A stretch of 64,000 nt of DNA from Paracoccus marinaquae (GTDB lineage: Bacteria; Pseudomonadota; Alphaproteobacteria; Rhodobacterales; Rhodobacteraceae). The stretch covers positions 1-64,000 of the forward strand of contig NZ_JAHKNG010000002.1 of NCBI RefSeq assembly GCF_018860165.1, written 5' to 3'. A program made the position numbers and the translations under genes. Below the pieces are notes generated by a model. The model ran no database searches and was not told the DNA's origin. It worked only from the letters and a program-made list of their open reading frames with translations. Positions 44,289 through 54,797 of this stretch are shown here, in pieces (within the stretch, counting starts at the first letter, position 1; every line of letters starts with the position of its first letter).

Positions 44289-45825
44289 GGCGGCCTCCGC
44301 GGTCGAACAGCCAGAACAGCGCAAAGCTGATGACCATCAGCAGCACCGCGCAGGCCGAGGCGTCGGTCATCCGATAGGAATTCATCAGCTGATACAGTTT
44401 CAGCGGCAGCGTGGGCTGGTCGCTGGCGAACAGGGTGATGACGCCCAGATCACCCATCGCCAGCGCCGCCGCCAGCCCGCCGGCGAAGCCCAGCGGACGG
44501 GCCAGGCGCGGCAGGGTGACCAGCCGCAGCCGCGCCAGCCCGTGCATCTCCAGCGAATCCGCCAGCCGGCCGTAATCGGCGCGCAGGGTTCGCGCCGCCG
44601 GGATCAGGGCGCGCAGCCCGAAGGGCAGGGCCATGATCGCGTTGATTGCCACCGTCACCGGCAGCGCCAGCGCATCGGTCGAAAACCAGCCGCGCAGCAG
44701 GATGAACAGCCCGGTGCCCAGCACCAGCGGCGAGGCGACAAGCGGCAGCATGCCGGCCGCCTCGATCCAGGCCGCGCGGCCGCGCGCGATGGCCAGCGCC
44801 AGTGTCAGGCACAGCACCAGCGCCAGCAGCGCCGAGACCAGCGCCATGACGACCGAGCGCAGCGCGGCTGCCCAGACCTCGGGCGGCAGGGCGGGGATGC
44901 GCGGCAGGCCCTGCGCGGTGACGGCAAGGATCGGCCAGAGCAGGAAGGCCGTGGCGGCCACGATGGCCAGCGCATCGGCGCCCTGCCGCCAGCCCGCTGG
45001 ACCCTGCGGCCCCTGTGCCTCGTCCAGCCCGGTGCCGAAGGCTGCGGGGATGGCGATCCGGCGGGTCAGCAGCATGGCGGCAAGGCAAAGCCCGATCTGC
45101 ACAAGCCCCAGCGTCGCCGCCCGTCCCAGATCGAAATCGAAGCGGAAGGCCTGATAGATGGCCAGTTCCACGGTCGTCGCGGACGGACCACCACCAAGCG
45201 CCAGCGCCACGGTAAAGCTGGTCAGGCAGACCAGAAACACCGCCAGCCAGACCCCGGGCAGCACCGCGCGCAGCATCGGCCGTTCCAGATGCCGGGTCAG
45301 GTTGGCGGGCGCGAAGCCAAGGCTTTCGGCCAGCCGGAACCGCTCGGCCGGGATTGCCTGCCAGCCCTGCAGGATCAGCCGTACCGACAGCGGCAGGTTG
45401 AAGAACACATGCGCAAGGATCACGCCCTGCCAGCCATAGACGCTGAATTCCGGCAGGCCGAGGGCGCGCAGCCCTTCATTGATGGCGCCGTTGCGCCCGA
45501 AGACCGCGATCAGGCCCATGATCGCCACGATCACCGGCAGGATGAAGGGCGCACCCAGCAGCGTCACCAGCGCCGCGCGCCCCGGAAACCGCCGCCGCGC
45601 CAGCGCGCGGGCGACCGGCATGGCCAGCGCCGCCGACAGCAGGCCCGAAACCGCCGCCTGCCAGATTGTGAACCAGACCGCCCGCCAGTCCCAGGCGCCC
45701 AGCCCCGACAGCCCCCTGGCCTGCAGGGCGACGGCCGCCAGCGTGCCGAGGATCAGCGCCGCAAGCCCGGCCGCGACCGCCGCGCCGCCGGCCGCGGGCC
45801 TTATTGCGAAAACGCCCGCAGCCAT
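44281..45825 (-). CDS. thiP: Thiamine ABC transporter, permease
   Basis: The 514-residue membrane protein is a fused double permease with about twelve helices and two EAA-type loops (ERFRLAESLGFAPANLTRHL and DSLEMHGLARLRLVTLPRL), as in E. coli ThiP. It forms the pore of the thiamine importer. Its ATG at 45825 lies 25 bases inside the end of thiB, and its stop overlaps the thiQ start, so the three genes are tightly coupled. Confidence 0.9.
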   Translation of the reverse strand: MAAGVFAIRPAAGGAAVAAGLAALILGTLAAVALQARGLSGLGAWDWRAVWFTIWQAAVSGLLSAALAMPVARALARRRFPGRAALVTLLGAPFILPVIVAIMGLIAVFGRNGAINEGLRALGLPEFSVYGWQGVILAHVFFNLPLSVRLILQGWQAIPAERFRLAESLGFAPANLTRHLERPMLRAVLPGVWLAVFLVCLTSFTVALALGGGPSATTVELAIYQAFRFDFDLGRAATLGLVQIGLCLAAMLLTRRIAIPAAFGTGLDEAQGPQGPAGWRQGADALAIVAATAFLLWPILAVTAQGLPRIPALPPEVWAAALRSVVMALVSALLALVLCLTLALAIARGRAAWIEAAGMLPLVASPLVLGTGLFILLRGWFSTDALALPVTVAINAIMALPFGLRALIPAARTLRADYGRLADSLEMHGLARLRLVTLPRLARPLGFAGGLAAALAMGDLGVITLFASDQPTLPLKLYQLMNSYRMTDASACAVLLMVISFALFWLFDRGGRLA

Positions 45826-46784
45826 TCGTCCAGCGCCGGCTGTCGCAAGCTTTCGGCCTCGTCCTCGCTGTAGAACAGGGTCGTTTCAGGGCGAGGCAGG
45901 TCGCGCATGACCTCGGGCCAGTCGGCCTGATCCAGCCGCGAGGGCAGCGACCAGTTGGCATGGGGAATGGCCGACTGGAAATCGGGCGTCAGGATCCAGT
46001 CCATGAACTGCTGCGCCAGTTCCGGCTGATCGGTGCCCTTCAGCTGCGCGGCCAGTTCGGCCAGCAGATAGTGACCCTCGGGGAAGATCGCGGCGCGTTT
46101 GGTCAGATCCTCCTCGGCCTCGATGTGATAGGCGGGCGAGGTGGTGAAGGACAGCACCATGTCGGCCTCGCCATCGGTGAACATGCCGTAAGCTTCCGAC
46201 CAGCCCTTGGTCACCGTCAGCACCTTGGGCGCCAGCTTCGCCCAGGCCTCGGCCGCGCCGTCGCCATAGACGGACTTCACCCACAAAAGCAGCGCCAGCC
46301 CCGAGATCGAAGAACGCGGATCCTGAATGACGATCTTCAGATCCTCGGGTGCGGCCAGCAACGCGTCAAAGCTGGAGGGCGGGTTTTCCAGCCGCGTCTC
46401 GTCATAGATGAAGGCCGTCTCGGCCCAGTTATAGGGCAGGAAGATGTCGTCGTTCCATGCGACCGGCAGCGACAGATCGCCGGTCTGCTGACCATGCGGG
46501 GCGAAGAGGCCCGAGGCGCGCGCCCGCGCCGTCACATCGGTGTTCAGGCCGAAGACGATATCGGCCTGCGTGCCCTCGCCCTCCATCAGGATGCGCGGCA
46601 GGATCTCGCCGGTCACGAATTTCAGGTCGCAGTCGCAGAAGGCCTCGAAACCGGCCTCGATCTTTGGCCCCGGCCCCCATTCGCTGGCGACGTAATCGCC
46701 GGCATAGACGGTCAGGACGGGCTTGTCCTGCGCGGCGGCGGGTGTCGCGGCCAGCAGGGCAAGGGCAAATGCGCGGGTCTTCAT
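45801..46784 (-). CDS. thiB: Thiamine-binding periplasmic protein
   Basis: This protein of ~327 residues begins with a short signal peptide (MKTRAFALALLAATPAAAQ). The mature part resembles ThiB/TbpA: KPVLTVYAGDYVASEWGPGP, VAWNDDIFLPYNWAETAFIYD, DPRSSISGLALLLWV, and VTKGWSEAYGMFTDGEADMV. It captures thiamine for ThiPQ. I chose ATG 46784, which has AAGGAGG upstream and a TPP riboswitch just before it. Confidence 0.92.
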   Translation of the reverse strand: MKTRAFALALLAATPAAAQDKPVLTVYAGDYVASEWGPGPKIEAGFEAFCDCDLKFVTGEILPRILMEGEGTQADIVFGLNTDVTARARASGLFAPHGQQTGDLSLPVAWNDDIFLPYNWAETAFIYDETRLENPPSSFDALLAAPEDLKIVIQDPRSSISGLALLLWVKSVYGDGAAEAWAKLAPKVLTVTKGWSEAYGMFTDGEADMVLSFTTSPAYHIEAEEDLTKRAAIFPEGHYLLAELAAQLKGTDQPELAQQFMDWILTPDFQSAIPHANWSLPSRLDQADWPEVMRDLPRPETTLFYSEDEAESLRQPALDEWLRAFSQ

Positions 46785-46834
46785 CGCTGCCTCCTTTCGG
46801 TCGGTGTTTCGAAAGAAAGGACAGCGAAACCTTC

Positions 46835-46918
46835 CCTCCGCCGGGTGCAAGCCGGATCAGGTTCAACGGGTCCGCGTTCGCGTCTCAGCCCGACCATGGG
46901 GCACCCCGAGGTAGCCGC
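46835..46918 (-). promoter_or_regulatory. TPP riboswitch (THI element)
   Basis: Read on the minus strand, the leader of thiB contains the conserved THI-box parts in order: CTCGGGGTGC (46901-46910 region), CTGAGA (complement of 46883-46888), then ACCCGTTGAACCTGATC (complement of 46855-46871). CCGGCTTGCACCCGG closes the structure. TPP binding would lower expression of thiBPQ. It ends ~50 bases before the thiB start, close enough to act on the ribosome site. Confidence 0.93.
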
Positions 46919-46987
46919 CGAATGTAAAGGTTCCACAGCCGGACGCAAGCGGATAGAAACGCCCGGAACCGCAGGCGAAGGACCTCC

Positions 46988-49624
46988 ATGAGCGATCAGC
47001 CGACCCCGATGATGGCGCAGTATCTGGCGATCCGCGACGCCAATCCCGGCGCGCTGCTGTTCTATCGCATGGGCGATTTCTACGAGATGTTCTTCGAGGA
47101 CGCGGTGCAGGCCGCCGCCGCGCTGGATATCGCGCTGACCAGGCGCGGCACCCATCTGGGCCAGCCGATCCCGATGTGCGGGGTGCCGGTCCATGCGGCG
47201 GAAAGCTATCTTCTGACGCTGATCCGCAAGGGCTTTCGCGTCGCCATCGCCGAGCAGATGGAGGATCCGGCCGAGGCGAAGAAGCGCGGCTCGAAATCCG
47301 TGGTCGCGCGCGACGTGGTGCGGCTGGTCACGCCCGGCACGCTGACCGAGGAATCGCTGCTCGAGGCGCGGCGGCACAATTTCCTTGCCGCCTTTGCAAC
47401 CGTGCGCGAGGACACGGCGCTGGCCTGGGTCGATATCTCGACCGGCGCCTTTCAGGTCATGGATTGCCCGCTGCCGCGTCTGGCGCCGGAACTGGCCCGG
47501 CTGGCGCCGCGCGAATTGCTGGTCGCCGATGGCGCGGGCCTCGACGATCTGGCCGCCGAGGCCGGGGCGGCGCTGACCGATCTGCCCGCCGGCGCCTTCG
47601 ACAGCGCGGCGGGCGCGCGGCGGCTGTGTTCGCTTTACGGCGTGGAGACGCTGGACGGGTTCGGCGCCTTCAGCCGCGCGGAACTGTCGGCCATGGGTGC
47701 GGTGGTCGACTATCTTGAGATGACGCAGAAGGGCAAGCTGCCGCTGTTGCGACCCCCGGTCCGCGAACGCGCGGGCGGGGCGATGCAGATCGACGCGGCG
47801 ACCCGGCGCAATCTGGAACTGACGCAGGCGCTGTCGGGCGGGCGCGACGGCAGCCTGCTGCACGCCATCGACCGCACGGTGACGGCGGCCGGTGCGCGCC
47901 TGCTGGAACGCCGAATCGGCGCGCCAAGCCGCGACCTGGCGTTGATCCATGCGCGGCAGGAAGCGGTGGCGATGCTGGTCGATGATGCCCGCCTTGTGGC
48001 CGATCTGCGCGAGGCGCTGTCGCGCGTCCCCGACATGGATCGCGCCCTGTCGCGCCTTGCCCTGGAACGCGGGGGGCCGCGCGATCTGGCCGCGATCCGG
48101 GCCGGGCTGACGCAAGGCGCGCAAATCGCCACGCGGGTCCCGGCGGATGCAGCCGAGGTGTTGCGTCAGGCGGGGCGTGATCTGACCGGCCATGACCGGC
48201 TGATCGACCTTCTGGACGACGCGCTGGTGGCCGAACCGCCGCTGCTGGTGCGTGATGGTGGTTTCGTCGCCCCCGGCCATGACGATGATCTGGACCAGAC
48301 CCGCAGGCTGCGCGACGAGGGGCGCGGGGTCATCGCGGGCCTGCAGGCCGATTATGCCGCGAAGGCCGGGGTGGCCAGCCTGAAGATCAAGCATAACAAC
48401 GTGCTGGGCTATTTCATCGAGACCACGACCACCCATGCCGAAAGGATGATGGCCCCGCCGCTGAACGAGACCTTCATCCACCGCCAGACCACCGCCAACC
48501 AGATCCGCTTCACCACGGTCGAGCTGTCGGAACTGGAAACCCGCATCCTCAATGCCCGCGACCGCGCGCTTGAGATCGAGCGCGGCATTTTCGAGTGTCT
48601 GCGCATGGCCGTGCTGGACCGCGCCGCGCAGATCGGGCAGGCCGCGCGCGCGCTGGCCGAGATCGACCTTGCCGGCGGCTTCGCGGATATCGCCACCGGC
48701 GAGGGCTGGAGCCGCCCGCGCGTCGATGACAGCCGCGCCTTCATGATCGAGGGTGGGCGGCACCCGGTTGTGGAACGCGCGCTGAAGCGCAAGTCGGAAT
48801 CCTTCGTCGCCAATGACTGCGACCTGACGGCGGGCGAGACGCCTGCGATCTGGCTGCTGACTGGCCCGAACATGGCCGGCAAATCGACCTTCCTGCGCCA
48901 GAATGCGCTGATCGCGGTGCTGGCGCAGGCCGGCGCCTTCGTTCCCGCCCGCCGCGCCCATATCGGCATGGTCAGCCAGTTGTTCAGCCGGGTGGGCGCC
49001 GCCGACGATCTGGCGCGGGGCCGGTCCACCTTCATGGTCGAGATGGTCGAGACGGCAGCGATCCTCAATCAGGCCGACGATCATGCGCTGGTGATCCTGG
49101 ACGAGATCGGCCGCGGCACCGCGACCTGGGACGGGCTTTCCATCGCCTGGGCGGTGATGGAGCATCTGCACGGGGTCAACCGCTGCCGGGCCCTGTTTGC
49201 CACCCATTACCACGAGATGACGGCCCTGACCGCGCGGCTGGAGGGCGTCGAGAACGCTACCGTCGCTGTGCGCGAATGGGAGGGCGAGGTGATCTTCCTG
49301 CACGAGGTCCGCAAGGGCGCGGCCGATCGCAGCTATGGCGTGCAGGTCGCGCGGCTGGCCGGTCTGCCGGCCTCGGTCGTGGACCGCGCCCGCGAGGTGC
49401 TGCATGCGCTGGAATCGGGCGAGCGCGAGGGCGCGGCGCGTCCGGCCGCGCTGATCGACGATCTGCCGCTGTTCCGCGCCGCCCCCGCCGCGCCGGTCGC
49501 GGTGAAGCCGAAGGACAGCCCGCTGGACGCGCGGATGAAGGACGTGCATCCCGACAGCCTGACCCCGCGCGCGGCGCTGGATCTGATCTATGAACTGAAA
49601 TCCCTGACCGGAGAACACGCATGA
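46988..49624 (+). CDS. mutS: DNA mismatch repair protein MutS
   Basis: The 878-residue protein finds mismatches after replication. It shows the N-terminal mismatch-binding Phe-x-Glu ([12 protein letters not shown]), the lever and clamp regions, the Walker A ([21 protein letters not shown] in part), [28 protein letters not shown] and FATHYHEM. Length is as expected. AAGGACCTCC precedes the ATG. Its stop overlaps the aroC start by four bases (ATGA). Confidence 0.96.
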   Translation: MSDQPTPMMAQYLAIRDANPGALLFYRMGDFYEMFFEDAVQAAAALDIALTRRGTHLGQPIPMCGVPVHAAESYLLTLIRKGFRVAIAEQMEDPAEAKKRGSKSVVARDVVRLVTPGTLTEESLLEARRHNFLAAFATVREDTALAWVDISTGAFQVMDCPLPRLAPELARLAPRELLVADGAGLDDLAAEAGAALTDLPAGAFDSAAGARRLCSLYGVETLDGFGAFSRAELSAMGAVVDYLEMTQKGKLPLLRPPVRERAGGAMQIDAATRRNLELTQALSGGRDGSLLHAIDRTVTAAGARLLERRIGAPSRDLALIHARQEAVAMLVDDARLVADLREALSRVPDMDRALSRLALERGGPRDLAAIRAGLTQGAQIATRVPADAAEVLRQAGRDLTGHDRLIDLLDDALVAEPPLLVRDGGFVAPGHDDDLDQTRRLRDEGRGVIAGLQADYAAKAGVASLKIKHNNVLGYFIETTTTHAERMMAPPLNETFIHRQTTANQIRFTTVELSELETRILNARDRALEIERGIFECLRMAVLDRAAQIGQAARALAEIDLAGGFADIATGEGWSRPRVDDSRAFMIEGGRHPVVERALKRKSESFVANDCDLTAGETPAIWLLTGPNMAGKSTFLRQNALIAVLAQAGAFVPARRAHIGMVSQLFSRVGAADDLARGRSTFMVEMVETAAILNQADDHALVILDEIGRGTATWDGLSIAWAVMEHLHGVNRCRALFATHYHEMTALTARLEGVENATVAVREWEGEVIFLHEVRKGAADRSYGVQVARLAGLPASVVDRAREVLHALESGEREGAARPAALIDDLPLFRAAPAAPVAVKPKDSPLDARMKDVHPDSLTPRAALDLIYELKSLTGEHA

Positions 49625-50736
49625 GCTTCAACACTTTCGGCCGCGAATTCCGGTTCACCACCTGGGGCGAAAGCCACGGCCCGGCCCTGGGCGCGACGGT
49701 TGACGGCACCCCGCCCGGCGTGCCGCTGGACGAGGGTTTCATCCAGCAATTCCTTGACCGCCGCCGTCCCGGCACCAGCAAGCACACGACGCAGCGCCAG
49801 GAGGCCGATCAGGTCCGCATCCTGTCGGGCGTGTTCGAGGGGCGCACGACCGGCACGCCGATCCAGCTGATGATCGAGAATACCGACCAGCGCAGCAAGG
49901 ATTACGGCGAGATCGCCACCAGCTTTCGCCCGGGCCATGCCGATATCACCTATCACCTGAAATACGGGCTGCGCGACTATCGCGGCGGCGGGCGGTCATC
50001 CGCGCGCGAAACGGCCGCGCGTGTGGCGGCGGGCGGCGTGGCGCAGGCCGTGCTGGCGCATCTGCTGCCGAGTCTGAAGATCACCGGATACATGGTGCAG
50101 ATGGGCGCGATGCATCTGGATCGCGCGCGTTTCGATGCCGGCGCGATTGCCGGCAACCCGTTCTTCCTGCCCGACGCGACTGCGGTTCAGGCGTGGTCCG
50201 ACTATCTTGACGGCATCCGCAAGGACCAGAACAGTGTCGGCGCGGTCATCGAGGTGCTGGTTCAGGGCTGCCCGCCGGGTCTGGGCGCGCCGGTCTATGC
50301 CAAGCTCGACACCGATCTGGCCGCGGCGATGATGTCAATCAACGCGGTGAAGGGGGTCGAGATCGGCGAGGGCATGGCGGCGGCGATGCTGACCGGCACC
50401 GCCAATGCCGACGAGATGCGGATGGGCAATGACGGGCCGATCTTTCTGTCGAACCATGCCGGCGGCATCCTTGGCGGCATCTCGACCGGGCAGGACATCG
50501 TGGTCCGGTTCTCGGTCAAGCCGACCAGTTCCATCACCACGCCGCGGCGCACCATCAACCGGCGCGGCGAAGAGATCGACCTGATCACCAAGGGGCGTCA
50601 CGATCCCTGTGTGGGCATCCGTGCCGTGCCGGTCGCCGAGGCCATGGCGGCCTGCGTCATTCTGGATCATCTGTTGATGGACCGGGCGCAGACCGGCGGC
50701 AGCAGGGGTGAAATCGGGCCTCTGTCACAATCCTGA
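49621..50736 (+). CDS. aroC: Chorismate synthase
   Basis: The 371-residue FMN-dependent enzyme turns EPSP into chorismate, the last common step of aromatic synthesis. Signatures are [16 protein letters not shown], the basic loop [34 protein letters not shown], and [20 protein letters not shown]. Translation is coupled to mutS. Its 3' end overlaps a putative Pho box for the pst operon. Confidence 0.96.
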   Translation: MSFNTFGREFRFTTWGESHGPALGATVDGTPPGVPLDEGFIQQFLDRRRPGTSKHTTQRQEADQVRILSGVFEGRTTGTPIQLMIENTDQRSKDYGEIATSFRPGHADITYHLKYGLRDYRGGGRSSARETAARVAAGGVAQAVLAHLLPSLKITGYMVQMGAMHLDRARFDAGAIAGNPFFLPDATAVQAWSDYLDGIRKDQNSVGAVIEVLVQGCPPGLGAPVYAKLDTDLAAAMMSINAVKGVEIGEGMAAAMLTGTANADEMRMGNDGPIFLSNHAGGILGGISTGQDIVVRFSVKPTSSITTPRRTINRRGEEIDLITKGRHDPCVGIRAVPVAEAMAACVILDHLLMDRAQTGGSRGEIGPLSQS

Positions 50737-50739
50737 CGT
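50722..50739 (+). promoter_or_regulatory. Putative Pho box (distal)
   Basis: CTGTCAC-AATC-CTGACGT, two near-consensus 7-base PhoB half-sites with a 4-base spacer. It overlaps the last bases of aroC, 120 bases before pstS. Confidence 0.55.
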
Positions 50740-50761
50740 GAAAACCGTGTAATAATCGGGA

Positions 50762-50801
50762 CTGTCGCAAAACTGTCATGCCTGCTTCGCAATAGTGTCA
50801 C
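50762..50801 (+). promoter_or_regulatory. Pho box array of the pst operon
   Basis: CTGTCGC-AAAA-CTGTCAT (50762-50779) fits the PhoB consensus. A weak unit follows at 50784 and a further half-site GTGTCAC at 50795, all 11 bases apart, so two tandem boxes are likely. The array ends 58 bases before the pstS start codon, a suitable place for PhoB activation. phoB itself is the last gene of this operon. Confidence 0.82.
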
Positions 50802-50859
50802 CCCCGACGCTTAGGTGACGGTCAGCCCCCAAGGGCACAGACCGACCCAGGAGAGATCC

Positions 50860-51900
50860 ATGACATCCGTGAAATTCACCGTCTCGGCGCTGGCCGTTAT
50901 TGCCGCGTCCGCGACGATGGCCTCGGCCCGCGAGAACATCCAGACCGCCGGTTCCTCGACCGTGCTGCCCTATGCGACCATCGTCGCCGAGGCCTTTGGC
51001 GAGAACTTCGACTTCCCGACCCCGGTCGTCGAATCGGGCGGCTCGGGCGCCGGCCGCAAGAAGCTGTGCGAGGGCGTGGGCGAGAACACCATCGACATCG
51101 CCAATTCGTCCAGCCGCATCTCGCAGTCGGACATCGATCTCTGCGCCTCGAACGGCGTGACCGAGATCATGGAGGTCCGCATCGGCTATGACGGCATCGT
51201 CTTCGCCAGCGACATCAATGGCGCCGAATTCGCCTTTACCCCGGCCGACTGGTTCAATGCGCTGGCCAAGGATGTCGTCGTCGACGGCGCCGTGACCGCG
51301 AACCCGAACACCAGCTGGTCGCAGGTGAATGCCAACCTGCCCGAGCAGGAAATCATGGCCTTCATCCCCGGCACCAAGCACGGCACCCGCGAAGTCTTCG
51401 ACGACAAGGTGATCCTGGCCGGCTGCGAGGAATCGGGCGCCATGGCCGTCTTTGCCGAAGCCAATGGCGGCGACGAGGAAAAGGCCGAGGAAATGTGCAC
51501 CGCGCTGCGCACCGACGGCGTGTCGGTCGATATCGACGGCGACTATACCGAGACCCTGGCCCGTATCGACGCCAACAAGAACGCCATCGGCGTGTTCGGT
51601 CTGTCCTTCTATCAGAACAACACCGACAAGCTGAAAGTGGCGACCATGTCGGGCGTCACGCCATCGACCGAATCGATCGCCTCGGGCGAATATCCGGTTT
51701 CGCGCCCGCTGTTCTTCTACGTCAAGAACGCGCATCTGGGCGTGATCCCCGGCCTGCAGGAATATGTCGAGTTCTTCGTGTCCGATGACATGGCCGGCCC
51801 GAACGGCCCGCTGGCCGATTACGGTCTGGTGTCCGACCCGGAACTGGCCGCGACGCAGGAAATGGTTGCGAGCGGCACCCCGATGGGTCCGCTGCAGTAA
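50860..51900 (+). CDS. pstS: Phosphate ABC transporter, substrate-binding protein
   Basis: The 346-residue protein begins with a signal peptide (MTSVKFTVSALAVIAASATMASA). The mature part has phosphate-binding features: QTAGSSTVLPYATIVAEAF, VESGGSGAGRKKLC and DIANSSSRISQSD. It binds phosphate in the periplasm and gives it to PstCA. CCAGGAGAG precedes the ATG; an upstream in-frame start at 50815 has none. First gene of pstSCAB-phoU-phoB. Confidence 0.95.
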   Translation: MTSVKFTVSALAVIAASATMASARENIQTAGSSTVLPYATIVAEAFGENFDFPTPVVESGGSGAGRKKLCEGVGENTIDIANSSSRISQSDIDLCASNGVTEIMEVRIGYDGIVFASDINGAEFAFTPADWFNALAKDVVVDGAVTANPNTSWSQVNANLPEQEIMAFIPGTKHGTREVFDDKVILAGCEESGAMAVFAEANGGDEEKAEEMCTALRTDGVSVDIDGDYTETLARIDANKNAIGVFGLSFYQNNTDKLKVATMSGVTPSTESIASGEYPVSRPLFFYVKNAHLGVIPGLQEYVEFFVSDDMAGPNGPLADYGLVSDPELAATQEMVASGTPMGPLQ

Positions 51901-51966
51901 TCCCTGCCGAACAAGCTGGGGCGACGGCCGGTCCGTCGCCCCGTCCCCAACTCTCACAGGTATCCC

Positions 51967-53424
51967 ATGAGCATTGGCCTTCTTCTGCTGATCGTGGTCG
52001 GCTTGGGTGTGATCGGCTATTTTCTGGGCCGCCGCCGGGCACTGGCCAGCGTTTCCGGCGACCCGCGCCGCCTGCATTCCCTGCCCAGCCAGTACGGGCA
52101 GTCGGTTTTCCTGTTCACCGTGGTGCCTGCGCTGCTGCTGCTGGTCGTCTGGCTGATGGCCCAGCCGCAGGTGATTGACCGGCAGGTGCGCGGCATGGTC
52201 GCCGCCGACGGCTCCGAAGGGGCCGCGCTGTCGCTGAAGATGGCCGATGTCACCCGCATTTCGGAGGGGCTGGACGCGCTGGTTGCGCGCTCTGCCGTGA
52301 CCGAGGAACAGCTGGATTCGATGCGCGCCGATTTCAGCGACATCCGTGGCCGACTGGCCGAGGTGGGGGTGGCGGTCGGCGCCGATGTCGAACCCGACGT
52401 TTTCCAGGCGGCCAAGGCACGGCGCAGCCTGGTCGGCACCAGCGCCCTCATGATGAGCCTCGCCGTGCTTGCGCTGGCCGCAGCAGGCTTCGCCTTCGCG
52501 CTGAACCGTATCGGGCCGGAATTCCGCGCGCGGAATGTCTCGGAGGCGGTCGTCATGGCGCTGCTGATCGGCTCGTCACTGGTGGCGATCCTGACCACCC
52601 TTGGCATCGTGCTGTCGCTGATCTCGGAGACGCTGCGCTTCTTTCAGGTCTATCCGGCCAGGGAGTTCTTCCTGTCGGGCGTCTGGAACCCGCAATTCCG
52701 CGGCGGCTCGGATCTGGGTATCTGGCCGCTGATCTGGGGCACGCTCTACGTGTCCTTCATCGCGCTGCTGGTGGCGGTGCCGATCGGGCTTCTGGCGGCG
52801 ATCTATCTGGCCGAATATGCCGACAAGCGGGTTCGCGGCGTGGCAAAGCCGATGATCGAGATCCTCGCCGGTATTCCGACCATCGTTTACGGCCTGTTCG
52901 CGCTGATCACCGTCGGCCCGTTGCTGCGTGACTATTTCGCGCAGCCGCTGGGGCTGGGGAATTCGTCCTCCTCGGTGATGACCGCCGGCCTGGTCATGGG
53001 GGTGATGCTCATTCCCTTCGTCAGTTCGCTCTCTGATGACATCATCAATGCGGTGCCGCAGGCGATGCGCGACGGCTCTTACGGGCTGGGTGCGACCAAG
53101 TCCGAAAGCATCAGGCAGGTGATCCTGCCCGCGGCCCTGCCCGGCGTCGTCGGCGCCGTGCTTCTGGCCGCCAGCCGCGCCATCGGCGAGACGATGATCG
53201 TGGTGATGGGGGCGGGCGCGGCGGCCAAGCTGTCGCTGAACCCGTTCGAGGCGATGACCACGGTGACGGTGAAGATCGTCAGCCAGTTGACCGGTGATAC
53301 CGAATTCGCCAGCCCCGAAACGCTGGTCGCCTTCGCGTTGGGTCTGACGCTGTTCGTCTTTACCCTCGGCCTCAACGTGCTGGCGCTCTACATCGTCCGC
53401 AAATATCGGGAGCAATACGAATGA
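51967..53424 (+). CDS. pstC: Phosphate ABC transporter, permease PstC
   Basis: The 485-residue membrane protein has the permease domain in the C-terminal ~280 residues (WGTLYVSFIALLVAVPIGLL, VRGVAKPMIEILAGIPTIVYG, and the EAA-type loop RDGSYGLGATKSESIRQVILP). About 200 extra N-terminal residues contain two to three helices and a soluble, partly coiled segment (LSLKMADVTRISEGLDALV). This longer form is usual in alphaproteobacteria. The stop overlaps the pstA start (ATGA). Confidence 0.94.
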   Translation: MSIGLLLLIVVGLGVIGYFLGRRRALASVSGDPRRLHSLPSQYGQSVFLFTVVPALLLLVVWLMAQPQVIDRQVRGMVAADGSEGAALSLKMADVTRISEGLDALVARSAVTEEQLDSMRADFSDIRGRLAEVGVAVGADVEPDVFQAAKARRSLVGTSALMMSLAVLALAAAGFAFALNRIGPEFRARNVSEAVVMALLIGSSLVAILTTLGIVLSLISETLRFFQVYPAREFFLSGVWNPQFRGGSDLGIWPLIWGTLYVSFIALLVAVPIGLLAAIYLAEYADKRVRGVAKPMIEILAGIPTIVYGLFALITVGPLLRDYFAQPLGLGNSSSSVMTAGLVMGVMLIPFVSSLSDDIINAVPQAMRDGSYGLGATKSESIRQVILPAALPGVVGAVLLAASRAIGETMIVVMGAGAAAKLSLNPFEAMTTVTVKIVSQLTGDTEFASPETLVAFALGLTLFVFTLGLNVLALYIVRKYREQYE

Positions 53425-54776
53425 CCGACGCGACCGCCAACAATGTGCCCGCCTCGTCTGTCCACGGCGGATCGCTGCTGTCGCAGAATGTGCGCACGCG
53501 CCGCCGGAATGCCGCGGAACGGCGCTTTCGCCTCTATGGCGTGATCGCGATCGGCCTGTCGGTCGCGGCCCTTCTGCTGCTGGTCAGTTCGGTTCTGAAC
53601 AACGGCGTCTCGGCCTTCTTTCAGACCTATGCCAAGGTCGAGGTGATGCTGGACCCCGAGGTGCTGGATCCGAAGGGCAACCGTGATCCGGCCGAGATGA
53701 GCAAGGTCACCACCATCGGCTACGGCAACCTGATGAAAGACGCCTTTCCGGCGGCGCTGCAGAAGGCGGGCATTTCCGTCGAGGGCATCACCGACAAGGA
53801 AATCGGTGACATGCTGTCGAAAGAGGCCCCGGCGCAGTTGCGCAACCGGGTCCTGGCCGATCCCGACCTGCTGGGCCAGACGATCGAATACTGGGCGCTG
53901 GCGACCGGCCGTATCGACGGCTATCTGAAGGGCCGGGTGACCATGGCCTCGGCCGAGCTGGACAGCAATGTCAGCCCGGCGCAGCTGCGGCTGGCCGACC
54001 AGATGCGCGAAGCCGACATGCTGGAAACCCGCTTCAACTGGGATTTCATCACCTTCCCCGACGCTTCGGAACTGCGTCCCGAGGCCGCGGGCCTGGGTGT
54101 AGCCATCATCGGCTCGGCCTACATGATGCTGATCGTGCTGTTTCTGGCGCTGCCGATCGGGGTCGCCGCCTCGATCTATCTTGAGGAATTCGCCCCGCAG
54201 AACCGCCTGACCGACATCATCGAGGTGAACATCTCGAACCTCGCCGCGGTGCCGTCGATCGTTTTCGGGATCCTCGGCCTCGCCGTGTTCATCAACTATG
54301 CGGGGCTGCCGGCCTCGGCACCCATCGTCGGTGGTCTGGTGCTGACGCTGATGACCCTGCCGACGATCATCATCTCGACCCGCGCGGCGCTGAAGGCTGT
54401 GCCGCCTTCGATCCGCGATGCCGCGCTTGGGGTGGGGGCATCGAAGATGCAGTCGGTCTTTCACCATGTCCTGCCGCTGGCCCTGCCCGGCATCCTGACC
54501 GGCACGATCATAGGTCTGGCGCAGGCCCTGGGCGAGACGGCGCCGCTGCTGCTGATCGGCATGGTCGCCTTCGTGCGCGACTATCCCAGCTGGCCGGTCG
54601 ATGGCTTTTTCGAACCCGCCTCGGCCCTGCCGGTGCAGGTCTACAACTTCACGACGCGCGGCGATCCGGGCTTCGTCGAACGGGCCTCGGGGGCGATCAT
54701 CGTCCTGCTGGTCTTCCTGCTCTGCATGAACCTGCTGGCCATCTGGTTGCGCCGCAAGTTCGAGCGTCGTTGGTAA
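53421..54776 (+). CDS. pstA: Phosphate ABC transporter, permease PstA
   Basis: The 451-residue partner of PstC has one N-terminal helix (GVIAIGLSVAALLLLVSSVL), a ~170-residue periplasmic insert (VMLDPEVLDPKGNRDPAEMS and onward) and a five-to-six-helix permease domain (MLIVLFLALPIGVAASIYLEEF, SNLAAVPSIVFGILGLAVF, DAALGVGASKMQSVFHHVLP) in the last ~220 residues. The periplasmic insert makes it longer than E. coli PstA but is common in alphaproteobacteria. Confidence 0.94.
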   Translation: MTDATANNVPASSVHGGSLLSQNVRTRRRNAAERRFRLYGVIAIGLSVAALLLLVSSVLNNGVSAFFQTYAKVEVMLDPEVLDPKGNRDPAEMSKVTTIGYGNLMKDAFPAALQKAGISVEGITDKEIGDMLSKEAPAQLRNRVLADPDLLGQTIEYWALATGRIDGYLKGRVTMASAELDSNVSPAQLRLADQMREADMLETRFNWDFITFPDASELRPEAAGLGVAIIGSAYMMLIVLFLALPIGVAASIYLEEFAPQNRLTDIIEVNISNLAAVPSIVFGILGLAVFINYAGLPASAPIVGGLVLTLMTLPTIIISTRAALKAVPPSIRDAALGVGASKMQSVFHHVLPLALPGILTGTIIGLAQALGETAPLLLIGMVAFVRDYPSWPVDGFFEPASALPVQVYNFTTRGDPGFVERASGAIIVLLVFLLCMNLLAIWLRRKFERRW

Positions 54777-54797
54777 TCCGGGCCGAAGGAGGCAAAT

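Noticed and set aside
46781..49618. Open frame of 945 codons on the minus strand
   Set aside because: It is exactly antisense to mutS, is rich in His, Arg and Gln, and shows no domain. It is a by-product of high-GC codon use.
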